Source: Ophiura sarsii (lineage: Eukaryota; Echinodermata; Ophiuroidea; Amphilepidida; Ophiuridae). Taken from it: a stretch of 64,000 bases of DNA. Below are positions 24,240 to 35,886 of this stretch, one piece after another (the first letter of the stretch is position 1; every line of letters begins with the position of its first letter). Location of the stretch: the NCBI GenBank assembly GCA_035610835.1, contig CM069459.1, positions 53,185,755-53,249,754 on the forward strand, read 5' to 3'. Both the position numbers and the translations under genes were made by a program. Under the pieces are notes generated by a model. It did no database searches. It was not told the origin of the DNA and worked only from the letters and a program-made list of their open reading frames with translations.

Positions 24240-24706
24240 CAACTTTATTTTCAAAATCTGATTTTGAAGTAATTAGAAAACGTATTGTTCTGTAACTTAT
24301 AAGATATTTTAGTGTCATGGTAAGTAATGTAATTTGGCCCAAAAAATGCATTTCTAGGGAAAAAAATCACAGATAGAGGGCGTTCTATGAAAAAGATCAT
24401 ATGATACAGACGACGGTGGACACGAACGGCCGTTAATTTTGAATTTCCGTTGGTTTCAATGTAACAATGGATTTTGATTATATGACCCCATACAATTCAT
24501 CACACGTTGGAACTAAATTATTTCATCCTAAAACCACACTGTGGGTGGCTAACCATCCGCAGTGTCAGTGTCATTTTTTGAATTTAAACCGTTGTTAAGC
24601 GTTCGTCCCATTCACTTGATCACGTAACCTCGTTCGCATATTTTAACCTGAATATTCGTGAATACGCCCGTGTCCAGCGTCGTCTGATATGATATGCCTT
24701 TGATAA
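24240..24706. mobile_element. TTAA-type MITE, copy 3, split by another MITE
   Basis: Segments GATTTTGAAGTAATTAG, GATAGAGGGCGTTCTATG and AAAGATCATATGATA match the right half of the AGGCATATTATG family. After the nested element at 24407-24686 the end resumes as ATATGATATGCCTTTGATAA, corresponding to ATAATATACCTTTAA of copy 2 (46413-46796). Confidence 0.65.
24407..24686. mobile_element. hAT-like MITE with CAGACGACG ends and perfect 8-bp duplication
   Basis: The left end CAGACGACGGTGGACACG is the inverse of CGTGTCCAGCGTCGTCTG at the right with one mismatch. ATATGATA flanks both ends (24399-24406 and 24687-24694). A diverged inverted relative lies at about 52804-53070. Confidence 0.85.
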
Positions 24707-24804
24707 AGCAAACTATAATATTTTAGTGTCATCGCAAAGCCTAGAGTAAAAGGTAATTGATTTTGCAACTTCACCTTATTTTATATTTTCTTATATTATA
24801 ATAG

Positions 24805-24904
24805 NNNNNNNNNNNNNNNNNNNNNNNNNNNNNNNNNNNNNNNNNNNNNNNNNNNNNNNNNNNNNNNNNNNNNNNNNNNNNNNNNNNNNNNNNNNNNNNN
24901 NNNN
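24805..24904. other. Assembly gap (100 N)
   Basis: Exactly 100 N, the conventional length for a gap of unknown size. The adjoining sequence on the right is repeated at 31233. Confidence 0.99.
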
Positions 24905-24936
24905 CATACAATAGACTCACTTTGAGATAGTATCTA

Positions 24937-25034
24937 TATGGTCATGTGTTTTAAGCTCGCCTCCTTTCGCGTTACACACGGATTTTGGCTTTCGCGACAT
25001 GATTTGAACTTTACACATTAATATTTGCTTGTAT

Positions 25035-25067
<33 letters not shown>

Positions 25068-25642
25068 AGGTAGTAAAAGTATACATTTTCTGAAGGGAAA
25101 TTTCATGAGGAAACCAAATAATATGCCATTAAAATTATAGTACGACCAAGAACTAAAATGGTATGATCGGAAATGTTTGGAAAAATATCAGAGTTTTTTA
25201 TTTTCAATTTGAGATCCATATATTTTGTATACCTACCCCTATCATTATTTACTTTACATATTTGAATTCCTCATGAAATTACCCATTAGATGATATATAA
25301 TTGTCAAAGTTACTACATCGGTATGGTAATTATACCGGCTAGTGAATATCTCCAATTTTTATTTTAGAATTTTTTAGAATTTTCAGAAATATTTGTTTAA
25401 GGATGAACCCTTCCCTGATATAAACTGCATTTTTGAATTCCTCTAGTTACAAGCTTTCCAAAAATGTATACTTTTGCTATCATAGGTTGAAAACTTTTTC
25501 TGTTATAGTCTTTTTTATAAATCCGGTAAATTGAGGCTGATTATTCATGTTGACTGTGTAGCGAATAGGAAGAAAGCTGATGATCATGGTCTTATCCATA
25601 ATTAATTAGTTGTTACAAATAGTTGACAAGTCTGTTGAACCA
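24937..25642 (+). repeat. 0.7-kb repeat, also at 31233-31908 in the same orientation
   Basis: It is nearly identical over its length to 31233-31908, differing mainly in the long poly-C tract present here and short in the other copy. It begins GGTCATGTGTTTTAAGCTCG and ends TTGACAAGTCTGTTGAACCA. Confidence 0.85.
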
Positions 25643-25786
25643 GTTGCGCCTACTAATCTTACCTGACATGCCTGATAACATACTGCATGGGATAATGAGG
25701 CAACATACGGCTACAGACCACATCATTGTAATTATTAATTATTATGATTCATCAATTGCAGTCTTGTATTATTGTCGCCATGTAAA

Positions 25787-26452
25787 CAGTCAGCTGTAGA
25801 ACGGGGCCTCGTTTCAATTGAGGGCGCTCTATTTAGTGACGCACTGCCGTCATTTTTTACACGGCGATTCATCAAGTGACGGAAGTCCGTCGCCCGCCGG
25901 AATACGAACAAAAAACACTTTTCAATATAGGGCGGGCTTGGAAACGGGACGGCGTTTCAAAGGGAACGGCCTCACGTCACAGTAATTTTCAAAATTCATA
26001 AAAAGCCTATTTTGCCGATTTTAAACAACAAAATAACTCTCTAATCACAGAGATAACCGTTACAAAGGCATCATTTTTGAATACTATAGGGCTTATATTT
26101 AATATAAAAAATTATCAAACTACCCTTAAAATTCTATAAAATGGTGTAATCTCGTCTAGAAAATAGTGGTCTCATCGCAACAAACCGGTCAAAAAAGACT
26201 TACTTTTAGCTTGTGTTGTGTGATGTTGGGTCAAAGGTTAAATTAAATCATCGAACTGGATGTCGCAAGGAGTTCTGGTACCATATGCTACCCTCAAATC
26301 GATGGATAGTTACTTTTTATGCAGATAATTGGGGATAAAAGGCAAAAATTAAATCATTCCTCCAATCGACGGGTGTGCGTTACCTCGGTTACGTACACCC
26401 GTCGTTTTAAAGCGCCCTCAATTGAAACGGGGCCCCGTTCTACAGCTGACTG
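25787..26452. mobile_element. MITE with 42-bp inverted ends and 5-bp duplication, copy 1
   Basis: The ends CAGTCAGCTGTAGAACGGGG and its inverse extend to 42 bp with one mismatch. GTAAA flanks both sides (25782-25786 and 26453-26457). The homologous repeat at about 50820-50850 lacks the element and reads GTCGCCGTTAAGGGCTTTAT, an empty site. The superfamily is not certain; 5-bp duplications occur in some hAT and in Transib elements. A second copy lies at 51843-52136. Confidence 0.88.
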
Positions 26453-26463
26453 GTAAAGCCTTT

Positions 26464-26835
26464 ATGACTATATAGATGGCATCAGCTCGCTATTTGTTGC
26501 GCCACACGATAGAATCGTTTAAAAACCCAATGAACCCATAAAACGACAATGGGGGGAAATAGGCTCGATCATAAGGAAGATCCGTTGTTGTTGTAATAGT
26601 CTATAATTATACCATAAGTCTCGAATTGCCTTTCCCATTCTCTTGAAATATGAATCGCTTTCATGACTAGATGGTATTAGCTCGTGTACCACGCGATAGA
26701 ATCTTTAAAAACAATTAACCCATAAAACGACAATGCTGGAAAATAGGGTAAATCATAAGCATAAGGAAGATCCGGTGTGGGTTTAATGGTCGATAAGTAT
26801 ACCCTATGGTGAAGTATGTCTCGAATTGCCTGATT
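26464..26835 (+). repeat. Two tandem copies of a 190-bp unit
   Basis: CATAAAACGACAATG, ATAAGGAAGATCCG and GTCTCGAATTGCCT occur once in each half (26464-26650 and 26652-26835). A third, single copy is at about 50840-51025. Confidence 0.75.
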
Positions 26836-28171
26836 GTGAATGGAATGGAATTTTTAACTTCTTACAGTTTTGGTGAACAAAAAACAGTATGGCCATGTGT
26901 TTTGAACTGACCACCCAAAAAGGGTTGCGGCGTTGCATTTTTGGTGACGAATCATCCATCTCTCTCTATTAACTCAACAACAGAATGTGGTAGAGCTATG
27001 GTTTAGGTGTCATTTGAAAGCTTATTTATCTAGCTACACTGTGTGAATAAATCAAGTATTTCTATAACCGTTTGGCTGAGATATGATTGATTATATTTCA
27101 AAAGTCAGGGGTGGCGGCGGTGGCGGTGGCGTTGTGTACAATCTCTATGGGGAATATAGACAATGTTCCCAATTCTACGTTCAAATTACAATAACTCCTC
27201 ATTCTGTATGGTACAAACATGATTTTGCTCTCATTTTATAGATTGTTTTATATTCTATAAGTTTCTGTTTCAACAAACGTGTCAACTATTACGCAACAAT
27301 TGTAATCACGAATCGATTGCATTGTTCTTGGCTTTTTCCCCATTCACTACACAGTGAACTTGCCCTAATTCATCGGTTTTACATACATGACTATAACAAC
27401 AGAATTATTCAACCGATGATAGTAAAATTATACATTTTTGGAAAGCTCTCAAATAGGGGAATTCAAAAATCCCGCTTAAATCAGGATAGGGTGAATATCC
27501 AAAAAAATACATGTGAAAACTTTAATAAATATGAAATGTAAACGTTTGCGCTCATTTACTTCCCGATATAGTATATTTCAACACGATACCCTTGACAACC
27601 ATTATGTTCTGATGGGTAAATTGCATGAGGAACTAATATGCACAGTAAAATGATGATTGGGATTGGAATAAAAAAAATATTGAGCTTTAAGCAAAATATG
27701 AAAAAAATCGATATTCTTTGAACATTCTTAATCACAAGATGTAACAATTAGGTCCTATGCAAATTCCAACCGCATATTTGGATTCCTTGTGAGATTATCG
27801 TTCAGAAAATATATACTTTTATGGGGTAGAACAAGTAGTTATTGCGATATGCTAATTCGAATCTCAGATGGTGTAAAATGTAAAAATCTGGACATGCAAC
27901 GGGAAGGGTGGCGAGTTCAAAACACACGGCCGTATAGTCATGCAGGGCTTCGGTGTTGGGTATCAATCCCATTGTTTAAATTTGTTTGAATGAGCATAAC
28001 TCTGTGTATCGATACTCCAGCTAGCTGGTTTATAAAGTTTTCTAGGAAGTAACCAGCTCCTGTTTCTAAGTAATTATTCGATAAGAGAAATATGACACTC
28101 ATTATGTGACAGAATGTTCTAATCTTTTGGAATCTGCTTTAAAATCCTTATCGACTGATTTTTAGTAGAGA

Positions 28172-29056
28172 AATGAAGGACTAGATAAGTTGCTATCGGG
28201 CGCCTATTACATGTCGATGACTTCATTTGTCAAATTGTACTGAATGTTGAGGCTCCTTAAATCACCCTCTGGCTTTTACTCAAGACGCCAAACGTATCAA
28301 TATATAATACAGGCCTATATTCTGAGTGGATGCTTCCCGTCATTACCCCAAGCTATATCACACTTTTAAGTTATCACTCTATTACATTTACACCTCATGG
28401 CCCTCCCTGTAGGGTTACGCAATTTAGTTTAATTTCTTCATAAATCCACTACCTCCAAAACCACATTATATACTTCATTACCCCCCCCCCCCCCGGCTTA
28501 TTTCAATCCATGGCAAAGCCTAACCTTAACCATCTCCCGTAGCACAGCTTATTACTTCATTATTTTATAAAATGTTTCTAAAATATAGCCTACTATATAA
28601 GATTTAAGACTACAGTATACTAATAAAATATTTTTAAAAAATTGCGATTTTAAATATTGTTAGGTGGCACACCTCCCCCCCCCCCTCCCCTGCCCTCAGA
28701 CTTTGACGGCTTATCCTACCACCGTGTAGGGGGTACCCTCAATTTTGTTAAGTCAAAATTTCCTAGGTAACTTTCTGTTTCGTGTTGGTGCCGCCGCAAA
28801 GAACCCCTAAAAAGGGGGGGGGGGTGAAAGAAAAAAGAAAAGTAAGGGAAAGAAAAGAGGAGAGGAAAGGAAAATGGGACAGCCTAGTATAAAGTTTGTA
28901 TTATGAAGATGTAGTGGCTTGTCTACCTTTCGTGGAAAATTGAACCCATTCGGGGGAATTTTAAATTAGGATAACATTACCAGATTTTCGCACGCATATT
29001 TCCACGAAAATCAAAACAAAATGTAAATAGCCAGATTCGGGTACATATCAACAAAT
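28172..29056 (+). repeat. Tandem duplication, first copy (about 885 bp)
   Basis: It begins AAATGAAGGACTAGATAAGT and ends CATATCAACAAATA. The next base starts the second copy. It includes GGAGAGGAAAGGAAAATGGG and AACCCATTCGGGGGAATTTT, and several poly-C/G runs. Confidence 0.85.
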
Positions 29057-29961
29057 AAATGAAGGACTAGATAAGTTGCTATCGGGCGCATATTACATGC
29101 TAACGAATATTAAGCAATGTTGATGTCGATGACTTCATTTGTCAAATTGTACTGAATGTTGAGGCTCCTTAAATCACCCTCTGGCTTTTACTCAAGACGC
29201 CAACGTATATCAATATATAATGCCATATCCCACTTTTAAGATATCACTCTATTTCATTTACACCTCATGGCCCTCCCTGTAGGGTTACGCAATTTAGTTT
29301 AATTTCCTCATCAATCCACTACCTCCAAAACATTATATACTTCATTACCCCCCCCCCCCCACACACACACCCCCACTGCCCGTGGCTTATTTCAATCCAT
29401 GGCAAAGCCTAACATTAACCATCTCCCGTAGCACAGCGTATTAATCCATTATTTTATAAATGTTTCTAAAAGAATTAAGACTATACTATTAAGATATTTA
29501 AAAAAATGGCGATTTTGACGGGATACCCTCAATTTTTGTTAAGTCAAAATTTCCTAGGTAAGGGGGGTGGGGTGACAGAAAAAGATAAGAAAGGGAATGA
29601 AAAGAGGAGAGGAATGGAAAATGGGGAAGCCTATGAAGTTTGTAGTATCCTAATTTCCTAGGTAACTTTCTGTTTCGTGTTGGTGCCACCCAGCGGCGGC
29701 ACCAAAGAACCCCTAAAAGGGGGGGGGGGGTGAAAGAAAAAAGAAAAGTAAGGGAAAGAAAAGAGGAGAGGAAAGGAAAATGGGAAAGCCTAGTTTAAAG
29801 TTTGTAGTATGACGATGTAGTGGCGTGTCTACCTTTCGTGGAAAATTGAACCCATTCGGGGGAATTTTAAATTAGGATAACATTAGCAGATTTTCGAACG
29901 CATATGTCCACGAAAATCAAACAAAATGTAAACAGCCAGATTCGGGAACATATTAAAAAAT
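29057..29961 (+). repeat. Tandem duplication, second copy (about 905 bp)
   Basis: This is a head-to-tail copy of 28172-29056. Inside it a segment of about 120 bp (the CAAAATTTCCTAGGTA...GGAAAATGGG part) is duplicated once more, at about 29540-29640 and 29650-29790. Confidence 0.85.
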
Positions 29962-30961
29962 AATTGGGCTCTACGTGCGCATGTTTTCACCAACAGATAA
30001 CCCACACAAATAGTTTCTTGTCATTTGGGGGAAACAAGAACCTGATCCTGAAATTCACCACACTCCACTATGAAGATGAGTTGATGATGTGATAAATAAA
30101 TGACCGAACAAGCGGGTGACCAAAGGAACATCAATATTGTATGTATTTCAGTTCATGTTCCTGTAACTTGGATTACACTTTGACACTTCCTTTTTAAGTT
30201 ATGATTACTTGAAACTTATCACGCGGCAGTTGTCTGCAGAAGACAGTTCCAAACTTTTTTTAAATGTTTCTAAAATAGCCAAAGTATTACATTTCATCGT
30301 CATATCCGGAACCACCATGAATATTACATTATAAAAAAGAACACACTTTCCTAGTATCAATTCAGTAATTCTTGAGATATACTTTGAAAGTTGGGAACAG
30401 TTTCTGAAAAAGGTGTTTTGTATAACATGGTAACACTAATCCGCCTGGAAGTGTTAAAGTGTGGTTGTTCCTTACGAGTAGAAGCAGTTTCGGCTTCTTG
30501 GCTGCAATCGTATGTAATGATCTGGTAATTTCTGTATTCGCGTTCCGATTTATCAACGAAATGGATATAATTTAATATATTTTCAGGTATAGATGTACAT
30601 TGTCTTTTACATTGGGGGCGTTATTTTTCCTCGTAATGTTACTATTACTTGATCAGTATGATAGAAGGTAAGTAATACAAAGTCTTCAAAAGAGTAACTG
30701 ACAAGGTAATAAATATACTCTTAACTCTAACATTGTCCCGGTCTGTGTCTGTACAGCATATTCCTAGTTTACAGGAAATCAATTAGATATTGCTATGGCA
30801 ACGTTATCATTATTGAGTATTTAATAGATGTAGAGAGATGTAGATAGCTCCTACGTAAAATATTAAGTTATTAAGTTGTAGAGAAATGTGTTCTCTTTAA
30901 TTTGAGACATTGTTCACGAATATTGGTTAAATAATTAAGAACGCTACATTGAAAAGGATAG

Positions 30962-31225
30962 AATAATAATAATAATAATAATAAGCAGCATTTATTAAGC
31001 GCCTAATCAAAAGTGGTCAAAGCGCTGTACAAAATAGTAAAATCTTAAAATACACAAAACACTATATCATATTGCAACATATTATTATACTGTACAAAGT
31101 AAAAAGGGCCTATACATACACAAAATATGACAGCACAATATACAAAGCTAAAAACAGAATGGAATCCGTGAGGCGGGGGATTAATGCTTAGGAAATAGAT
31201 GAAATTTGAGAGCCTTTTTGAACTT
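30962..31225 (-). mobile_element. L2/CR1-like LINE 3' tail (solo)
   Basis: On the minus strand GCGCTTAATAAATGC is followed by (ATT)n, like GCGCTCAATAAGTATGG plus (ATT)n at the 3' end of the LINE at 56834. It ends exactly at the arm junction (30962), supporting insertion after the duplication. No coding part remains. Confidence 0.6.
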
Positions 31226-31232
31226 ATGAATA

Positions 31233-32302
31233 GGGTCATGTGTTTTAAGCTCGCCTCCTTTCGCGTTACACATGGATTTTGGCTTTCGCGACATGATTTT
31301 AACTTTACACATTTATATTTGCTTGTATACCCCCCTGAGGTAGTAAAAGTATACATTTTCTGAAGGGAAATTGCATGAGAAAACCAAATATGCCATTAAA
31401 ATTATAGTACGACCAAGAACTAAAATGGTATGATCGGAAATGTTCGGGAAAATATCAGAGTGTTTTAATTTTTAATTTGGGATCCAATTATTTTTATCCC
31501 TACCCCTATCATTATTTACTTTACATATTTGAATTCCTCATGAAATTACCCATTAGATGATATATAATTGTCAAAGTTACTACGTTGGTATGGTAATTAT
31601 ACCGGCTAGTGAATATCTCCAATTTTTATTTTATATATTTTTAGAATTTTCAGAAATATTTGTTTAAGGATGAACCCTTCCCTGATGTAAACAGCATTCC
31701 TAAATTCCTCTAGTTACAAGCTTTCCAAAAATGTATACTTTTGCTATCATAGGTTGAAAACTTTTCTGTTATAGTCATTTTTATAAATCCGGTAAATTGA
31801 GGCTGATTATTCATGTTGACTGTGTAGCGAATAGGAAGAAAGCTGATGATCATTGTCTTATCCATACTTAAATAGTTGTTACAAATAGTTGACAAGTCTG
31901 TTGAACCACATACTTAAAGAGTACTAAATATCCTTTAAAATGGGATCAGAATGGTGTTTGTAACATTAGGAGATGACTAGTTATTGTAAAAAGAACAAAG
32001 ATTATCGCCATTATTGGATTATCCCCATTGAGTTTGTACAGGCTATCCAGCCTTCCAGCGGCACCCCTTCCAGCACCACCCCTGGTCTCCAAACATCAAA
32101 CAGCTGTATCTCCCCTTCTGCATTAGCTATACCAATGCCATTTTGCAGCCAGATAGCTTGTTATTAGGGCTTTAAAATGATACCAAATTTGTTGAGATAG
32201 CTTTTGTGGTTTTGAAAATATTTGAGGAAAATGACAGCATAAAACTAAAAAATGTAACGGCACCACCCTATTGGGAGGCGAGTTCATAACGCGTGACCAT
32301 AG
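31233..32302 (+). mobile_element. Second GGTCATGTGTTTT element, short form
   Basis: It starts GGTCATGTGTTTTAAGCTCG and, after the 0.7-kb repeat, ends with GGCGAGTTCATAACGCGTGA followed by CCATAG, an inverse-related end. This is a shorter relative of 24937-27945. Confidence 0.5.
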
Positions 32303-32707
32303 TCGAACAAAGTGCAGTTTACATTTTCACACTTTTGAACACGCAGGACAGTGTGACAGGTATCATGTATCATGTAAGGGCTGCATTGATCAACTGAAGC
32401 ATCCCCAATCCTCATCTTACTATCGACTCGAGAGTTTTCGCTACCAGCTAATCATTATTCTGCCTGTTGCTAGTCGGCTAAAATGTTAAAAAGGAAAACG
32501 ACTTTGTTTCGGTTTTGGGCAAATAACTGAGTTAATATTCATTCAACCTTCACGTGTAATATCTCAAATGAAAGGGAAGCAATTTCCTTACAACTTTATT
32601 ATTTAATATGTTGACGTAGGAACAATACTTTTGGAGTTGAGAACATATGTGTTACATACCTGGTCAGTTACTTAATTTGAGGACTATAACACGGTCCATA
32701 TTCGTAT

Positions 32708-33165
32708 TAAAGGGAATACATCAAAATTCGACCTGTGGTCGTTATCCGGTTCTGTCCGGTTCAGAGCGCGGTTCTCAGGGAACGACGGAGTTTTCTGTAC
32801 AGATAGTGAGGTCAATAATTACACCTTGTTAAACATTGCCGACGTGAGCAATCGTTGACAACCAGTACAATTATACCAGTCATTGATCTTTACCTGTGAT
32901 GGATGCTTTAATCTGTTTACAGCCCAATTAAATAATCGATCGGAGCCGAACTTTCAAGGTGCGCTATCGTTACCGCAAATTAACAGATTAATAGTGTAAA
33001 TTAATCTGGTTCAGGCATGAGAATTTAAAATCAACCGGCGGTTTATTCGGTGTTGCTTGCGTGAATATTCATATACCAGTACAAACATTTTGATCAGAAG
33101 CGAACCGCGCTGAACCTGACAAAACCGGGAAAACGACTTCAGGTCGTGTTTTGATGTCTTCTAAT
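32708..33165. mobile_element. MITE with inverted ends of about 60 bp
   Basis: ACATCAAAATTCGACCTGTG at the left pairs in inverse with GACTTCAGGTCGTGTTTTGA at the right. CCGGTTCAGAGCGCGGTTCT pairs with GAACCGCGCTGAACCTG. It has no coding potential. Confidence 0.7.
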
Positions 33166-33224
33166 AGCGGTATGAAAGATCTCACTATAACATTATGCTT
33201 GCATATAATGATGATGCAATATAT

Positions 33225-33375
33225 TACTTCGGTGACAATCGAATAAGTCTTACGTACAAGTCACTTATACGTACACGTATGAATAAGTCTTACGTGACTA
33301 AGTGACTATCGAATAAGACTTATGTACAAGTCACTTATACGCGTGGGCCGTACGGACTAGTTTTGAAGTCCCGCT
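33225..33375. repeat. CTTACGTACAAGTCACTTA repeat
   Basis: TCTTACGTACAAGTCACTTA occurs twice here in variants. The family recurs at 42800-43040, 43835-43925 and, split by another element, at about 44210-44830. Confidence 0.7.
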
Positions 33376-34220
33376 TTCGTCACTTCTTTTATTAAACAAC
33401 ACTTTTAACAATATGTTTCTAGAACACCACGGCGTGCTTTTGAATTCCGTTCCGTATCGAAACGGGTTTAAACGAATTCGATTCCAAAAGAAAATCATTC
33501 ACAGAACAACAACAAATCTTAATAAAATAAATGCTTCTAATCGATCGATCGATCAATCAATTACACTTTTATTTTCTAATCACTGACCATCAAATATGGA
33601 AGATAGGTGCGGTTTCTGAGTACAACTAATTACAAGAACCTCCTTCAGTCTAAGGTACAAATGTTTGATACTGAGTAGCGTAATATTAACATGCAAAACT
33701 ATCCTAGATACACAAGGCCAATCATAAAGTAATATAGATATGATAAATGGTATGGCCGCATAATATTTCTCTGTTATTTTTGTCGACATAATTATACAGT
33801 ATTAATGTCAATATTTTTTTTAATGGGATGAGGATAGCTTTGTTTGGTTTATTTATCCGTCGTAGCGTTGCGTTGTTGTCATCTCATAATGTTTTGAAAA
33901 CAAACGAGACGGCTCGGTAAGCTGACGAAAAAACACTGTCTCTGTTTAGGTTTTACCGGGTTTGTTTTTTCAACATCAAAAATCGACAAAAAATGTCTAA
34001 ACATATTCAAAAATGTCAAACATATTTCAGAATTTTCAACAGCAACAACAAATTATTTTTATCCAATACAATAGTCCAAAACATCGATACCAATAAATGC
34101 TTACGGACAAGTCATATCTTGCATGGCTCTTCATCCAAGCTTCATGAGTGTTTGTAATTATCGAGGCCAAATCGCGTAATTATATAAAACAAAACATCAT
34201 ATCTATGTCAAAAAAACCCG
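33376..34220. other. Intergenic sequence, nothing recognised
   Basis: AT-rich; short (CGAT)n near 33540. No gene or inverted pair seen. Confidence 0.4.
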
Positions 34221-34223
34221 AAT

Positions 34224-34400
34224 AAAACAGCCATCTCTCAACATGCCATTTTTAAATTATTCTGCGATCTAAAGTCCCGGTGTCGATGAATTCATAGTTA
34301 CATAATGCACTTGCGCAAATTTGAGCACCAATAACCATAATGTTACGACACCGAGACTTTCGATTGCCGCGAATTTTAAGAATTGCATGTTGAGAGATTT
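34224..34400. repeat. Small palindromic element, copy 1
   Basis: CCATCTCTCAACATGCC at the left pairs with GCATGTTGAGAGAT at the right. TAAAGTCCCGGTGTCG pairs with CGACACCGAGACTTTCGAT. A homologous element lies at 36255-36437, and the following ATATAACTACGCGATT is also shared. Confidence 0.65.
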
Positions 34401-34796
34401 CTATAGCTTTTGCGATAAGTATGACCTTTTGTTCTATATAACTACGCGATTACGGCTCGATAATAATTTTTCTAACATATAATGCATAGTGTTGGGCTTG
34501 CATGAAACCTCTTTTTAAGAGTGTATAGAGTAAAGGCACTTTCACCTTGTGATCCAATGTACCGTCGTTTCAACGTTTGGCCTAAGCGAGTGACTTCATC
34601 AACGGGTTTTTTCTTGTACATATTACATTTCAGATACAGAGGATATTTGAAAGAAAAAATCACTCGCTGTCGAAAATCTTCGAAATATTCTGATGATGTG
34701 GAAAAAACAGTACAGAATGAAACAACGAGTGGTGAGGCAGGTATTTGACCAAAAGCAACGTGTCAGCCTCTTTCTATCGGTGCTAGTATTATCAAT

Positions 34797-35033
34797 TATC
34801 GGATATTGATCGAGTTGACAAATACCCCATTATCAGTTATCGTACATCGATCAAGATGACAAACAAATAACAGATATTGATCAAGATGACGGATACCCAT
34901 TATCAGTTATCGAATATTGATGAAGATGACAAATACCCCATTATCAGTTATCAGATCAGTTATCGGATATTGATCAAGATGAAAGCTACCCCATTATCCA
35001 TTATCGGATATTGACCAATATGACAAATACCCA
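34797..35033 (-). repeat. Minisatellite after the receptor stop codon (uninterrupted copy)
   Basis: Five or more degenerate copies of GATATTGATCAAGATGAC followed by ATACCCATTATCAGTTATCG. This is the inverse of the array at 345-465 and 2785-2960. Confidence 0.85.
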
Positions 35034-35886
35034 TCAATCTGAATAAATTATGTTATCCACCCATCCCTCCTTCTGTTCGGCATTATCAGGAGGTGATACG
35101 AAACCTGCATAAGAACTATTCTCCACCCACCCCTCAGACTCCGTTTCGGTTTTCAGACATGGTGGAGAATCTGAAGTTGGTATCCGTGTGAGATCACTGC
35201 CCACCATCGGGTGCAGCTCTGCATATGCAGGTTGGGTATTCATGTCTCTGATAGTATTCGCAGCAGGGTCCTTGATACCATAATCTTTAGCGCTCGGGAT
35301 TCGTGGACCGTCAGCAACATCGGGTTGGCTCTCAGGGACAACTACAGCGTAAGCAGGGACCTCGTCACACTTGCCGGTCTCCACCAGCGCCCTCTCATTG
35401 TCGTCAGCACTGCTGTCATTTGCCAGCTGCATAGCATTAGTACCCTCATCCCGATTTATTTCTGCGTAGGCATATTCAACTTGTCCATTCGCACGGGGCA
35501 TGCGTGCGATGTCACGTACTGATTGGCAACTATTACGCACGTCTGCGTATGCATATTCATCAGTGATTTTCTGTTGTTTCCCGTTGTCTGTTTTAATACC
35601 TGCTATCGTATTAGGCCCATTAGGTATATCAGCATAGGAATATTCCAGGTTTGAATTGGTTCCTGTAGAGTGTGATGGAGTGGTTATCTCCAAATTCTTA
35701 TTTTTGTTACGGCCAACTTCTTCATACGTGTTCTTGTCCTCAGCAGTTTCTTGAATGTCATGATATATACGCTCATCAATATTATCACGTGACTGAGTAT
35801 TACTCTCCTCCGCAGATTGTCCGGTATGTGTTGACGTATTTGGACGGCTTGCAGTATCACTCGGAACTTGTGGAAGACGATAGTGT
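35034..35886 (-). CDS. Last exon: 283-residue cytoplasmic tail with repeated tyrosine motifs
   Basis: Acceptor TGTATTTTTCAG; stop TGA at 35034-35036. Counting from the H after the split arginine, Y-x-x-I/V/L motifs lie at Y41 (YHDI), Y54 (YEEV), Y84 (YADI), Y113 (YADV), Y140 (YAEI), Y179 (YAVV) and Y221 (YAEL). There are further tyrosines at 202, 259 (SSYAGF) and 281 (IIYSD). Three motifs are preceded by another tyrosine two residues earlier (YSY, YAY, YAY). Such sites, once phosphorylated, are bound by SH2 proteins. The 41/54 pair is close to ITAM spacing, but the others are 27-42 residues apart. No catalytic domain is present. The region is polar and probably disordered. The last 116 residues are duplicated at 1-351. 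Confidence 0.88.

Larger units (their letters stand above)
24937..27945. mobile_element. Large inverted-repeat element (GGTCATGTGTTTT ends), composite
   Basis: The left end TATGGTCATGTGTTTTAAGC and right end, in inverse CATGACTATACGGCCGTGTG followed by TTTTGAACTCGCC, are related. Inner segments pair too: CATTTTTGGAAAGCTTGTAA at the left (inverse) with 27428-27450, and the 25070 segment with 27760-27830. A third copy of the end lies at 26889. A MITE (25787-26452) and a tandem duplication (26464-26835) sit inside. No transposase was seen. A poly-C tract of about 30 occurs at 25037-25066. Confidence 0.55.
30127..35384. repeat. Right arm of the large inverted duplication
   Basis: This is the inverse of the left arm as described at 1-6140. 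Arm-specific material here includes the L2-like tail (30962), the 0.7-kb repeat (31233) and several palindromic elements up to about 34490. Confidence 0.85.
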
